This document shows, one piece after another, positions 8,571 to 17,054 of a stretch of DNA of 64,000 nt. Positions within the stretch are counted from its first letter, which is position 1; the number at the start of each line of letters is the position of its first letter. The position numbers and the translations under genes were made by a program. Source of the stretch: Planctomycetota bacterium (lineage in GTDB: Bacteria > Planctomycetota > Planctomycetia > Pirellulales > PALSA-1355); NCBI GenBank assembly GCA_003389325.1, contig QQVE01000028.1, forward strand, positions 38,189 to 102,188. Reading direction: 5' to 3'. Below the pieces are notes generated by a model, which was given only the letters and a program-made list of their open reading frames with translations, had not been told where the DNA came from and did not search any database.

Positions 8571-9062
8571 ATGGGCGAGCGAAGTGTACGAACGATGGCA
8601 TCTCCAGCCGGTAATCTGGTCGCCGTGTGTGTCTCCTCCGGGAGCATTCCCAAGCGCTCGGTCGATGGGGCACGAGTCACGACGAACGGCTTAGAAGGTG
8701 ACGAGCATGCGCATGACAAACATAATCGTCCCGACCGCGCGGTAAGCTTATTCGACTGGGAGATCCTGACGCAGTTGCAAGGCGAAGGCTTTCACCTCTA
8801 TCCCGGCGCGATCGGGGAGAACCTGACTGTCTCTGGGCTCCACGTGCAACACCTACCCCCGGGCACGCTGCTGGAGATCGGCAACGTGTTGCTGCGGCTC
8901 GAGCAGCCGCGCAAACCGTGCTATGTCTTGGACTCTATCGACCCCTCCCTCAAAGATGTCATTGTGGGCCGTTGCGGCTACATGGCCTCCGTCGTCCGCG
9001 AAGGATTGGTCAACAGGTCGATGCGGGTCCAAGTGTCGCAGCCAAACTCACGGGCGAGCTAG
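8571..9062 (+). CDS. MOSC-domain protein
   Basis: Small 163-residue single-domain MOSC protein, the family related to the C-terminal domain of molybdenum cofactor sulfurase and to YiiM. Seen: the G-L-E-G-D-EHAHD segment, the RAVSLFDWEI segment, the GAIGENLTV turn and the conserved Cys in RKPCYVLD, where the family places its Mo- or sulfur-handling residue. It begins three bases after the cupredoxin stop, so it is probably the last gene of the NXR operon. An ATG at 8595 (MASPAG) is an alternative start. A role in Mo-cofactor handling or protection for the upstream molybdoenzyme is inferred from family plus context. Confidence 0.82.
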   Translation: MGERSVRTMASPAGNLVAVCVSSGSIPKRSVDGARVTTNGLEGDEHAHDKHNRPDRAVSLFDWEILTQLQGEGFHLYPGAIGENLTVSGLHVQHLPPGTLLEIGNVLLRLEQPRKPCYVLDSIDPSLKDVIVGRCGYMASVVREGLVNRSMRVQVSQPNSRAS

Positions 9063-9229
9063 CTGCTGGCATGACTGACAGCATCCGACGCGTGACATGC
9101 TCGCTAAGCGGTACTGGTCGAGGGGACAATACCGCCTTTCACCATGTTCCTGCTGCGATTCATAGCTGCCGACCGACGCAATTGATATAGTGTGAGATTC
9201 TCCAATCCGCGCTTGCCTCGTGCCCATCC

Positions 9230-9265
9230 CCCACCCGGCTCATCTAGGCGGCTGAGCCGGGTGGG
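9230..9265 (+). terminator. Hairpin downstream of the NXR operon
   Basis: A perfect 13-base inverted repeat (CCCACCCGGCTCA and its complement) with a 10-base loop, 168 bases after the MOSC stop. There is no T-run on either side, so it may be a factor-independent terminator of the planctomycete kind or an RNA 3' end stabiliser. The rest of the 9063-9481 gap shows no open frame with coding character and no RNA gene that I recognise. Confidence 0.5.
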
Positions 9266-9481
9266 AATGGCCAGAATTCGCCGTTAGCTGCGTGCAAGTC
9301 CTGCACTGGACTACACAAATGTCACCGGCCATGACTCTCGTCTCAGCGCGAATGTCGCGCTCTTTGGACACACGAACAGCTCATCGACACTTCAACCCGG
9401 CTGAGCGCAGCGATTGCGGTCGGCGTGACTGCTCGCTAGTAGGCGCGAGCCCGACGCCAAGAACAATCACAACCGATGCAG

Positions 9482-11191
9482 CTATTCAGGCAGGGTGTAC
9501 CGGGCTTCGATCAGAGCACGGATCAATTGGCGGGTTTCCGCTGGCTGAAGATCCTGACGCCGCTCGATGCGTTCTACCTGATCTGCCAGGTACTTGTCCT
9601 TCACGGAGTCGCGGAACCAGCGCGAGTAGTCTCCCCGTCGCAGATGGAACAGCCAGGTATCCTGGTCAATTCCCTCGGCAATCTGGGAGAACATCACCAG
9701 ATTCTGGGATCTGAGATTGTGGCGGTTCCCGGGGCCTCGAAAGAAGAAGCTGCGATGCCGCATGTTTCCTTCGGCGTACTTGCGATGATGCCGGATGCGC
9801 TCAGCGCGCCCCGGAAGTACCTCAGCCGCGAACGGTGCTTCATTCTGCCTTGGGAACCAGAATACGGCTCTGCCGCGTTGATGAACGAGGCCGTTCGGCC
9901 AAGAGATTGACTGCCCGATCGCGCTGGCAAACCTTTGGATCGTCCTATCGGGTGCGGGTCCAACTGCGACCACTGCATCGACCATCGAGAGCACTTCGGG
10001 AGCGAGATGATCGGGATGAACGGTGACCAGAACCGTTTCCCCCAATCTTTGCGGCAATGCGTGGCCGAGGTGCGACCACTCGATCGGGAGCATATGATGA
10101 GCCTCGTCTAGCACAATCCAATGGGGACGACCTGTCCGGGTGCGCATGGCCTGCAAATTGGGGAACAATTGACCGAAAAACTCCGGTCGATCGGCCAGCG
10201 GAATACCGAGCAAGTTGACATTCAGTGTTATCTTGGGATCCTCCAGCAATGCCAACACTTCATTTACTGTGACGGCGTGTCGCTGATTGCCAAGAGTGAT
10301 GATGTCCTGCAAAGTACCATAGTCACCCTCAGGATCGACAATGCATAGCTGGTAGGCCAGTTCAACAAGCCGCTCAACAATCCCCGATGCGACGGTAGAC
10401 TTCCCAGTGCCAGACGGGCCAGCAATCAAAATGTTGAGGCCGTAAGGAGGAACGGTCACCAAAACCCCATCTTCGCGCTTGCCGATCGGAATGAGATGCC
10501 GCTTGACGCGGCCTCGCATCCGATGCAAGTCGTCGGCAACGAGATGATCAATCAATTCTGTCACTCCGTGACCATTCTCATGCTCGGTAACGATGTCCGC
10601 AATCTTCTGAGTCGAGGGCAACGCATTCGACACCGCCACAGCGCACTCGCTCGCCTCGAGAAAGGAGTGATCGTTCTGCGCATCGCCGATTCCCACCACC
10701 TCGTGCGGCGACAATCCAAGCTTCCGTAGCGCATGGTCGACACCCGTGGCCTTGTTCACTCCGCAGGGCAAGACCATTACGGCCGACTTGTTGAAAATAA
10801 TCTGCAATTCGAGACCGGCCTCCTGGATTGCGTCAAGCACGGTCGTATGGTGAGGCAGCCAGGTCGCGACAATGACGCGGCCGATCTCGAGCGGGGCGAC
10901 TCCCAGTTCTTGCAAGCGTTCAATGAACTCCGCGGGTGGCGCCTTGGCTAGAAGTGTTTCCTGACGAGAGCGCGGATCAAAGAGCACAGCTCCATTCTCC
11001 GCAACGACGTAGTCGAATAGGGTTAGATTCCCACACACCCCCAAAAGATCCACAAGCCGCCTGCCCGTAACCAGAATAGCGCGTCGACCAGACATCCGCA
11101 GTCGCTCGATTGCTTTGACGGTGGCTAGCGACATTCGGCCGTCGGTAGCGACCACGCCATCGTAGTCCGTGACAAGAGCTAGGTAGCGCAC
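9482..11191 (-). CDS. HAD hydrolase (Cof-type) fused to HerA/DUF87-type ATPase
   Basis: A 569-residue two-enzyme fusion. Residues ~1-215 are a HAD type IIB phosphatase: DYDGV at the nucleophile position, a TGR motif, and GIGDAQNDHSFL as the metal-binding motif. Residues ~240-480 are a P-loop ATPase of the HerA/FtsK-like DUF87 group: GPSGTGKS Walker A, VDPEGDY, and DEAHHM in the Walker B position. A ~90-residue C-terminal tail begins around RHRSFFFRGP. No membrane segments are seen. It stands alone, reading away from Rnk gene 1. A weak sigma-54-like site lies 35-50 bases upstream. The substrate and purpose of the fusion are unknown to me; a link to a stress regulon is only suggested by location. 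Confidence 0.75.
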   Translation of the reverse strand: MRYLALVTDYDGVVATDGRMSLATVKAIERLRMSGRRAILVTGRRLVDLLGVCGNLTLFDYVVAENGAVLFDPRSRQETLLAKAPPAEFIERLQELGVAPLEIGRVIVATWLPHHTTVLDAIQEAGLELQIIFNKSAVMVLPCGVNKATGVDHALRKLGLSPHEVVGIGDAQNDHSFLEASECAVAVSNALPSTQKIADIVTEHENGHGVTELIDHLVADDLHRMRGRVKRHLIPIGKREDGVLVTVPPYGLNILIAGPSGTGKSTVASGIVERLVELAYQLCIVDPEGDYGTLQDIITLGNQRHAVTVNEVLALLEDPKITLNVNLLGIPLADRPEFFGQLFPNLQAMRTRTGRPHWIVLDEAHHMLPIEWSHLGHALPQRLGETVLVTVHPDHLAPEVLSMVDAVVAVGPAPDRTIQRFASAIGQSISWPNGLVHQRGRAVFWFPRQNEAPFAAEVLPGRAERIRHHRKYAEGNMRHRSFFFRGPGNRHNLRSQNLVMFSQIAEGIDQDTWLFHLRRGDYSRWFRDSVKDKYLADQVERIERRQDLQPAETRQLIRALIEARYTLPE

Positions 11192-11225
11192 CGCAGAATC
11201 CTTATGCCGACTGATACCGAGGCGT

Positions 11226-11241
11226 GCAACTTGAGTGCATT
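11226..11241 (-). promoter_or_regulatory. Weak sigma-54-like promoter for the HAD-ATPase gene
   Basis: Read on the minus strand it is ATGCACT-CAAG-TTGCA, against consensus TGGCACG-N4-TTGCA. The -12 half is perfect, but the -24 GG is TG, so this is doubtful. The gene starts 35 bases further on. Confidence 0.25.
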
Positions 11242-11287
11242 GAGTCTACCGACCCACCCCATCGCAGATGTTCGGCGTTGGCAACCT

Positions 11288-11704
11288 CTATAAGTCAAGC
11301 ACTCCGGCGCGTTCAGGCTGAAAAATTACCTGCTCGACCTTCAATCGCCTCCATCCAGCGGGCACACGCCATTTAAGTTCATCACCAACTCGGTAGCCGA
11401 TAATGGCCGTGCCGATCGGCGCGAGGACCGAGAGTTTATAGTTAGCGATATCGGCGCGATCTGGGTAAACGAGCGTGTAAGTTTCGAACTCGTTCGTATC
11501 TAGATCTCGCAGCGCGACGGCGGAATTCATCGTCACCACGTCCTCGGGTACTTCCTCCTGCGGCACGACCTGCGCCCGGTCCAATTCGGCCCGTAGTTCG
11601 TTCAATCGCTCCTTGTCGCCAGCTATCCGAGCCAGGTTCGACGCTAGCAGCGATTCGAGCCGTTGATAGTCTTCGGTGGTCAATATGATTTGTCGGCGCA
11701 TCAT
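11288..11704 (-). CDS. Rnk/GreA C-terminal-like RNA polymerase-binding regulator, copy 1
   Basis: A 138-residue protein of the nucleoside diphosphate kinase regulator (Rnk) type. It has a short N-terminal coiled region followed by the GreA/GreB C-terminal FKBP-like fold: DVVTMNSAVALRDLDTNE, YTLVYPD, and SVLAPIGTAIIGYRVGDELKW. Such proteins bind the RNA polymerase secondary channel region; they lack the long GreA coiled coil, so a cleavage factor role is unlikely. The open frame continues further 5', but a good sigma-54 promoter at 11749-11764 makes the ATG at 11704 (or 11701) the start. Two paralogues occur at 14588-15037 and 18720-19136. Confidence 0.8.
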   Translation of the reverse strand: MMRRQIILTTEDYQRLESLLASNLARIAGDKERLNELRAELDRAQVVPQEEVPEDVVTMNSAVALRDLDTNEFETYTLVYPDRADIANYKLSVLAPIGTAIIGYRVGDELKWRVPAGWRRLKVEQVIFQPERAGVLDL

Positions 11705-11748
11705 TGCAAGCAACCATGAGAAGGAGGAAGGGAAGCGCGGAACTATCA

Positions 11749-11764
11749 TGCAATTTGCGGGCCA
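11749..11764 (-). promoter_or_regulatory. Sigma-54 (-24/-12) promoter of Rnk copy 1
   Basis: On the minus strand TGGCCCG-CAAA-TTGCA matches the consensus TGGCACG-N4-TTGCA with one change. The invariant GG and GC are in register. It lies 45 bases before the Rnk start and has the shared 12-base motif 114 bases upstream. Confidence 0.72.
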
Positions 11765-11877
11765 AAGACAGTAAAAGACGACGTTGCAGCGGCGGTGCAG
11801 AAATGACGGCGGCGATTGCCGAACCTGCTTCGCCGCAACTCTCACCGGTGCTGTTTCGGAGGTTTCAACACACAATT

Positions 11878-11889
11878 GTTGACAGTGTC
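11878..11889. promoter_or_regulatory. Putative activator operator (GTTGACAGTGTC)
   Basis: The 12-base sequence GTTGACAGTGTC contains the near-palindrome GACA-N-TGTC. Its exact complement occurs at 15164-15175 and an 11/12 match at 16904-16915. All three lie 57-114 bases upstream of good sigma-54 promoters, the usual place for NtrC-family enhancer sites. Binding by the adjacent response regulator is inference. Confidence 0.55.
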
Positions 11890-11910
11890 GCCACGCCGTG
11901 ACGCTGTGAT

Positions 11911-13296
11911 CTACTGGCGAAATTCGCCGGCGTCGAGATTGTGCTTTTTGAGAAGCTTGTGGAGCCCTTGTCGGGACATCCCTGCTTGCTTCGCCGAACC
12001 GGCCACGTTGCCTGCGTTCTCGCTCAGCAGGGCCACAAGATAGTCACGCTCGGCCCCCTCTATAGCCTCCGCGCGAGATCCGTACGCTGGATAACCTGAA
12101 GTCGAGGCATTTGTGTTCAGAGCACAGCGTTGAAGGGCCGCCGGGAGGTCACTCGGAACGATCACGTCGGTACAGGCCATCGCCAGGCCATGTTCGACGG
12201 CATTGCGAAGTTCGCGAATATTCCCGGGCCAAGGATAGCGTTTGAACAAGTCAATGGTTTCGGAGGCGAACCCGCCAACACGGGAATCTGCCGTTTGAAG
12301 CTGCTCGAGAAAATGGTTCGCCAGCAGCACAACGTCATCTCCGCGCCGCCGCAGCGGCGCCAAGTCTATGTGGATTACCGCCAGCCGATAGAATAGGTCT
12401 CGGCGGAACCGCCCGGAATTGACTTCCAGTTCAAGGTCACGATTGGTGGCGCAGATGAAGCGCGTGTCGATTTGCTCCGGAACCCTCATGCCGAGTGGAA
12501 CAAAGGTTTGTTCCTGTATCACTCGAAGCAACTTTGCCTGCAGCGGACCCGGCAATTCACCGATTTCGTCAATGAAGGCTGTGCCGCCATGGGCCTCGCT
12601 CAGCAGTCCAACCTGGTCCTTCACTGCGCCGGTGAACGAACCCTTGGCGTGGCCGAACAGCAGTGATTCAAAGAGTGTCTCTGGGATAGCGGTGCAGTCG
12701 ATTACCTGAAACGCTCCTTTCGCCCTAGAGCTGCGGTTATGAATGGCCCGCGCGACGACTTCCTTGCCAGTGCCGCTCTCGCCTGTGATCAGAACGTTGG
12801 CGTCGTTGCCGGCCACGCGCTCGATGATCTCAAATAACTCCCGCATCGGCGGACTATCTCCGACCAACTCCGGAAACCGGCCCACTTCGGCCGAGTCTTT
12901 CGGTAATCTCGGGGGCCGACGGGCGCGGTGGGCCAGAGCGCGTCGCACGCTGGAGAGCAAATCGTCGTACTTGACGGGCTTAAGCAAATAATCAGCAATC
13001 CCAAGTCGCACGCTTTCGATCGCTGAGGGGAGCGATGGGGCTCCAGTCACAACGATCAATGGGGTATCCGGCCATCGTTGTCGTCCGTGATGCAGGAGTT
13101 CCAGCTTCAGATTCCCTGGCATGTTAAGATCGGAAAGAACCAAGTCGATTGGCTGACTTGACAGCGCCTCGAGTGCCGCGTGTCCATCCGCGGCGCAGGT
13201 GCATTCGTAGCCAGCCTTCCGCAGTAATTGGGCGGTGGTTCTCAAGAAACGCGGCTCGTCATCGGCAATGAGGATGCGCGGCACCTTCTCAGCCAT
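11911..13296 (-). CDS. NtrC-family sigma-54-dependent response regulator
   Basis: A 461-residue transcription activator. Receiver domain (1-120) with phospho-acceptor Asp in [13 protein letters not shown]+ domain (~140-375) with GESGTGKE Walker A, the sigma-54 contact loop GSFTGA, and FIDEIGEL Walker B. C-terminal Fis-type helix-turn-helix near [20 protein letters not shown]. The start overlaps the last eight bases of the kinase gene, so the pair is translationally coupled. All motifs needed for phospho-dependent activation of sigma-54 RNA polymerase are present. Likely targets are the sigma-54 promoters found within 6 kb, which share a 12-base upstream motif. The signal sensed is unknown. 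Confidence 0.93.
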   Translation of the reverse strand: MAEKVPRILIADDEPRFLRTTAQLLRKAGYECTCAADGHAALEALSSQPIDLVLSDLNMPGNLKLELLHHGRQRWPDTPLIVVTGAPSLPSAIESVRLGIADYLLKPVKYDDLLSSVRRALAHRARRPPRLPKDSAEVGRFPELVGDSPPMRELFEIIERVAGNDANVLITGESGTGKEVVARAIHNRSSRAKGAFQVIDCTAIPETLFESLLFGHAKGSFTGAVKDQVGLLSEAHGGTAFIDEIGELPGPLQAKLLRVIQEQTFVPLGMRVPEQIDTRFICATNRDLELEVNSGRFRRDLFYRLAVIHIDLAPLRRRGDDVVLLANHFLEQLQTADSRVGGFASETIDLFKRYPWPGNIRELRNAVEHGLAMACTDVIVPSDLPAALQRCALNTNASTSGYPAYGSRAEAIEGAERDYLVALLSENAGNVAGSAKQAGMSRQGLHKLLKKHNLDAGEFRQ

Positions 13297-14566
13297 TCGC
13301 TACCCCCTGTGACGAACCAGTACGTTGAGGAAACACGATTGAAAAGACGCTCCCCCGATCGGGCTCGCTAGTAACGTCGATGCGCCCGCCCATGGCTTCG
13401 ACGAGATTGCGCGACACTGAAAGGCCCAGACCCATACCCATTTGCGCGTCGCCGTCCTTTGTGCTAAAGAAGGGATCGAAAATGCGGTGCTGGATGTCGG
13501 GGCGAATGCCGGGCCCTTGATCCTTGATGTGCAGCAAGACTTCCGTCGCATCCTGTTGAAGCGTGACGATAACTTCGTCACCGGGCGACGATACCTGAAT
13601 TGCATTTTTGACTACATTGTAGAGGATCTGCTTGACTTCTCCTTCAACAAGGCACACACGAATCGACTCATCAACCATGTCAAAGCGCAAGTGAACCTGG
13701 TGTTTGGCGGCGGTGCTTTCCAGCATGTCGATTACTTCGCGAACCGTCTGTGCGATGACGAACTCGGACGGCTGTTGCGGGGCACGTTTGTATAGCTGGT
13801 ACATCTGGTGCGTAATTCCGCTAATCCGCTCGATTTCCTTGTCGATCTGCCCGAGCAATTCGAAATGTTCGTGGTCCGGAGTAAGCGACGTCCTGATCAG
13901 CTCGAAGGCGTTGCGCATTCCCGCCAGTGGGTTATTGATTTCGTGTGCAACGCCGGCGGCGAGCTCGCCCAAGGCAGCCAGCTTCTCCATCTGCTGCTGA
14001 CGTCGTTCGAGTTGCCTGAGTTTCTCCGTTCGCTCCTGGACAAGCTGTTCGAGGTGCTCGGCATAAAGGCGGAGCTGTTCGCGAAGCGCTTGTCGCTCGG
14101 TGATGTCGCGCACACTCGTCCGAAAGCCCAAATGTCGGCGACCGCTGTCATACATTGGTTGCCATGAAAGCGACATCCAACGTGACTCTCCGGTGCGGGA
14201 CAGACTGCGGAAGTCCAAAAACTCTCCCGACTTTTGCTCTCGCGCCGATGCAAGCGCTTCAGCGACGATGTTTCGATCTACCGGTTCGACGATCGGCATT
14301 GGATAGTCGGGCATCGACAGGCAGTCGTCCACTGTGTAACCGGTGATGCGCTCGACAGCCGGGTTGACCCACACGAGCCGCGCATCTGGCGCGTGCCAGC
14401 TCTCCCAGTCCGGCGTGTAATCGGCCACCGCGCGAAAACACTCGAGATCATTGGCCGCGATTTGGGAGTCGACAGACCTGCCTGCCTTGTTCTGAAGTCG
14501 TTTGTTGCGCACTTGAGGGGACGCCACAGGGGCCACAAAAAAAAATGCGAATAGGGTCTGGTCCAC
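13289..14566 (-). CDS. PAS-domain sensor histidine kinase (NtrB-like)
   Basis: A 425-residue soluble kinase without membrane segments, so it senses a cytoplasmic signal. A PAS/PAC unit spans about residues 40-160 ([14 protein letters not shown] and [13 protein letters not shown]), followed by a short coiled coil. The H-box is [12 protein letters not shown] with the phosphorylated His. The ATPase domain shows N box NVVKNAIQ, G1 DQGPGIRP and G2 [10 protein letters not shown]. It overlaps the response regulator by eight bases and lies 22 bases after the second Rnk gene, giving an Rnk-kinase-regulator operon. The exact start is uncertain because the first ~35 residues look unstructured. No heme or FAD ligand can be identified in the PAS domain. 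Confidence 0.9.
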   Translation of the reverse strand: MDQTLFAFFFVAPVASPQVRNKRLQNKAGRSVDSQIAANDLECFRAVADYTPDWESWHAPDARLVWVNPAVERITGYTVDDCLSMPDYPMPIVEPVDRNIVAEALASAREQKSGEFLDFRSLSRTGESRWMSLSWQPMYDSGRRHLGFRTSVRDITERQALREQLRLYAEHLEQLVQERTEKLRQLERRQQQMEKLAALGELAAGVAHEINNPLAGMRNAFELIRTSLTPDHEHFELLGQIDKEIERISGITHQMYQLYKRAPQQPSEFVIAQTVREVIDMLESTAAKHQVHLRFDMVDESIRVCLVEGEVKQILYNVVKNAIQVSSPGDEVIVTLQQDATEVLLHIKDQGPGIRPDIQHRIFDPFFSTKDGDAQMGMGLGLSVSRNLVEAMGGRIDVTSEPDRGSVFSIVFPQRTGSSQGVANG

Positions 14567-14587
14567 TCTCCGCCCCAGCCCGATTGT

Positions 14588-15037
14588 TCATAAGTACCAA
14601 GCGCCCGTTTGCTCAGGCTGGCGGATGACTTCGGCAACACGGAAGCGGCGATGACAGTGCTCGGCTGGGCATTGTATCACATCGCCCGCCGTGCATCCGA
14701 GTAGCGCCACCCCCAGCGGCTCAAATACTGAAACGCCGTCGCAGACCAGGTCTATATCGTCGGGATAGACGAGTGTGACGGTCCGCCGCTGGTTGGTCGC
14801 GAGGTCCGCCAAAACTACCGTGGTGTTCATCGTCACCAGGTCTTTCGGTGCGCCGCACGGGTCTACTGCCTGGGCTTGTTCAAGAGCCCATTCGAGATTC
14901 GATCGCCAGCGAGCCTCGCCCCACGCCCGGCTCTCCTGACTGGCCAGCAATCGGCCGAGGCGGCATCGATCAGTGTCGGTGACACAAGAATGACTAGCGC
15001 CAGACGGCTTTCCAACGTAGGGGTTGCGAGAGTTCAT
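14588..15037 (-). CDS. Rnk/GreA C-terminal-like regulator, copy 2 (diverged)
   Basis: A 149-residue paralogue of the other two Rnk-like proteins. It retains DLVTMNTTVVLADLATNQ, VTLVYPDD and VFEPLGVALLGCTAGDVI. It differs in an N-terminal Cys-containing stretch and in a Cys/His-rich segment (CPAEHCHRRF) near the C-terminus not seen in the other copies, which might bind a metal. I chose the ATG at 15037 because it lies just downstream of a sigma-54-like promoter at 15092-15107; no strong ribosome site is visible. It is the first gene of an operon with the kinase and regulator, which suggests autoregulation of the system. Confidence 0.7.
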   Translation of the reverse strand: MNSRNPYVGKPSGASHSCVTDTDRCRLGRLLASQESRAWGEARWRSNLEWALEQAQAVDPCGAPKDLVTMNTTVVLADLATNQRRTVTLVYPDDIDLVCDGVSVFEPLGVALLGCTAGDVIQCPAEHCHRRFRVAEVIRQPEQTGAWYL

Positions 15038-15091
15038 TTTTGGACAACGTCGAAGGCTGGAAACGGAGTTACTTGTCTCGATGTCGCATAA

Positions 15092-15107
15092 AGCAGTTCT
15101 TATGCCA
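15092..15107 (-). promoter_or_regulatory. Probable sigma-54 promoter of the Rnk2-kinase-regulator operon
   Basis: On the minus strand TGGCATA-AGAA-CTGCT keeps the invariant GG and GC at correct spacing but has three departures from consensus. The operator motif at 15164-15175 lies 57 bases upstream. Confidence 0.5.
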
Positions 15108-15163
15108 ACACGCACACGTAGTATGTGCCGTTCATACGGCGGCTAAGGAGGTAACGGGCGTCG

Positions 15164-15175
15164 ACACTGTCAACA
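15164..15175. promoter_or_regulatory. Putative activator operator (GACACTGTCAAC) between divergent promoters
   Basis: Exact complement of the 11878-11889 motif. It sits between two divergent sigma-54 promoters (15092-15107 minus, 15260-15275 plus), so one bound activator could serve both. Confidence 0.58.
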
Positions 15176-15259
15176 TACGGTGACGCTTCCACTTGGTTAT
15201 GACGCTACCTCCTGCATCTGGACCGCGTGATTCCCATGGCCTACGGGCGGGCATACCTT

Positions 15260-15275
15260 TGGCGCGCCGATTGCT
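15260..15275 (+). promoter_or_regulatory. Sigma-54 promoter of the universal stress protein gene
   Basis: TGGCGCG-CCGA-TTGCT differs from the consensus TGGCACG-N4-TTGCW at one position only. It is 85 bases downstream of the 15164 motif. It implies that the gene starts at 15427, not at the earlier in-frame ATG at 15193. Confidence 0.72.
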
Positions 15276-15426
15276 CAAGTCACGAGTGCCGTCCGGCGGC
15301 CAGCGAACGACCGCACTGACGGCGTTGGAACAGAATCGAGGCACAAGATGGCAGCCGGTGAAAGTCGCGATTAAGCCCTGGGGCGTCGCCGACACCGGAA
15401 GTACCGAATCGAGAGGCTTGTCAGAA

Positions 15427-16512
15427 ATGAACCGAGAGCGCGAACCTAACCCGCAACAAGCAGATGTTATTGGCGCCAATCGGATAAGGCACTTCAATGG
15501 CTGGCTGCGCGCATATGATTTCCGTGTACCGAGTCGCGAAGAAAGTTCTGGGCGCTGGGTCGTTCCCTTCTCTCGACTCCGCTCGCTCGTTGTCCCGTTG
15601 GACGGCACCTCGTTCGCCGAGCACGCCCTTCCGCATGCGATAGCGATCGCTCGCCGATCGGGCGCGAAAGTGCGGCTGGTTCAGGTGCATTCTCTGCGGG
15701 ATTCCGTCAGTTTTTGGGAGCAATACTACAGCGACAGCTTGATCAACCGACTCAGGCGCAAGAAGCAGGAGTATGTGCAGTCCATCGCTGGCAGAGTACG
15801 CCGATTGGTCGATACCGAGGTCGCTGGCATTGTCGTTGAGAGCGGCGAAATCACGGAATCTCTCAGCGAGGCCGCCGCCGGCGCTTCTGCTGTTGTGATG
15901 GCCACCCATGGTCGAGGACTCGTGGGTAGGCTGCTGCACGGCAGCCTTGCCGATTCGCTGATTCGGCGATTGAGCTGCCCGGTGCTGCTGGTCGGCGGAT
16001 CCCGATTCCCGGTTGATTTGACACGCGACCCGATGCCGCGGCACGTCTTGATTCCGCTTGACGGCACACGCTTCTCCGAAAACGTCTTCGACGCTGCCGT
16101 TGACATCGGCTCGCTGAGTAGTGCGCGGTTCACGCTCGCTCACTTGCAACATGTTGGCGAGGCTGAATTCTGGCCCGACCGGTCTGGCGCACGTGGTCAC
16201 CTACAAGGAGCTGCAATGCGACTCAAACAACGGGTGCCAAACGTCAATACTGAGTTCATAATCAGCAACCAGCGGACCGCCCCGGCAATAGTATCACTCA
16301 TCAAGGAAAAAGGGATCGACATGGTCGCCTTGACCACGCATGGGCGGCACGGATTGGCGCGACTGGTGAAGGGGAGTGTTGCGGCCTCGGTGGCGCGCAC
16401 GGCCAAGGTACCAGTCTTAGTGTTTCGCCCATTGGATCAGCCGGCAGAATCGCACGGTCGCTCGCTGGCGCGCTCACTTTGGCGTTGGATGCAGACGATA
16501 GCCACGGAGTGA
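15427..16512 (+). CDS. Tandem universal stress protein (two UspA domains)
   Basis: A 361-residue protein with two UspA domains and no membrane segment. Domain 1 starts at RSLVVPLDGTSFAEHA and ends with HGRGLVGRLLHGS...CPVLLVGG. Domain 2 starts at RHVLIPLDGTRFSENV and ends with THGRHGLARLVKGS...VPVLVFRP. The glycine-rich ATP-binding pattern is visible in both halves. Such proteins bind ATP and accumulate in energy-limited or non-growing cells. The frame is open from 15193, but the sigma-54 promoter at 15260-15275 argues for the ATG at 15427. The gene is divergent from the Rnk2-kinase-regulator operon and shares its operator. Confidence 0.85.
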   Translation: MNREREPNPQQADVIGANRIRHFNGWLRAYDFRVPSREESSGRWVVPFSRLRSLVVPLDGTSFAEHALPHAIAIARRSGAKVRLVQVHSLRDSVSFWEQYYSDSLINRLRRKKQEYVQSIAGRVRRLVDTEVAGIVVESGEITESLSEAAAGASAVVMATHGRGLVGRLLHGSLADSLIRRLSCPVLLVGGSRFPVDLTRDPMPRHVLIPLDGTRFSENVFDAAVDIGSLSSARFTLAHLQHVGEAEFWPDRSGARGHLQGAAMRLKQRVPNVNTEFIISNQRTAPAIVSLIKEKGIDMVALTTHGRHGLARLVKGSVAASVARTAKVPVLVFRPLDQPAESHGRSLARSLWRWMQTIATE

Positions 16513-16544
16513 CCTACGCATACGGGTTCGATGAAGGACGGCCG

Positions 16545-16952
16545 ATGTTCAAGACAATACTACGCGCTTTCGGGATTGGCGCAGATCCGTCGGAATTGGA
16601 CAAGTTTGAACCAATCTACGGATTGACAAAGCGATCGCTCGATGAATGGCTCTCCCGCAACCCTGAGCTTAGGAAGAAGTACGACATTGAGATGGCGGCC
16701 AGATTGCAGCGTAGTCGCGCTGCTCACACTGGCTGGTCGCCATACAACGAATGGGCACGGAGATCGCGGCGATACTTGGTTCTCGTCACTTGTGCGCTCC
16801 GATTGCTTTCCCTAAGAGTGTTGTTGCGATCGATTAGTCGCAACCCACTATTCCCTCATGCCTCAAGTTCGAGGATGGTAAGCAAGTGGCGGTGTCCCGA
16901 GAAGTTTACAGTGTCACCTCGCATTGGCGACTCGCGGTGCCTCCGATGGTAG
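16545..16952 (+). CDS. Small unknown protein after the universal stress protein
   Basis: A 135-residue open frame starting 33 bases after the stress protein, with a GAAGGA ribosome site before MFKTILRAFG. The first half (FEPIYGLTKRSLDEWLSRNP and a basic helix) looks protein-like. The second half is Arg/Ser-rich and overlaps the upstream control region of the CBS gene, so a shorter or decayed gene is possible. I recognise no family. Confidence 0.35.
   Translation: MFKTILRAFGIGADPSELDKFEPIYGLTKRSLDEWLSRNPELRKKYDIEMAARLQRSRAAHTGWSPYNEWARRSRRYLVLVTCALRLLSLRVLLRSISRNPLFPHASSSRMVSKWRCPEKFTVSPRIGDSRCLRW
16904..16915. promoter_or_regulatory. Putative activator operator (GTTTACAGTGTC)
   Basis: Matches the 11878-11889 motif at 11 of 12 bases and lies 78 bases upstream of the sigma-54 promoter at 16993. 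Confidence 0.52.
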
Positions 16953-16992
16953 AAACTCCTAGATCGCTGTCTCACTACGATGCCATCGACGG

Positions 16993-17008
16993 CGGCACGG
17001 CCTTTGCA
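16993..17008 (+). promoter_or_regulatory. Sigma-54 promoter of the CBS/HPF operon
   Basis: CGGCACG-GCCT-TTGCA: every consensus base matches except the first. It lies 47 bases before the CBS gene ATG and would drive the run of plus-strand genes from 17055. Confidence 0.75.
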
Positions 17009-17054
17009 ATTGTCGTTGCAAGATTGACCTCGCCATTTGTGAAGGAGGAGACGC

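Noticed and set aside
15193..15426. N-terminal extension of the universal stress protein frame
   Set aside because: A good sigma-54 promoter lies inside it, and the translated sequence has no family similarity. The start at 15427 fits both.
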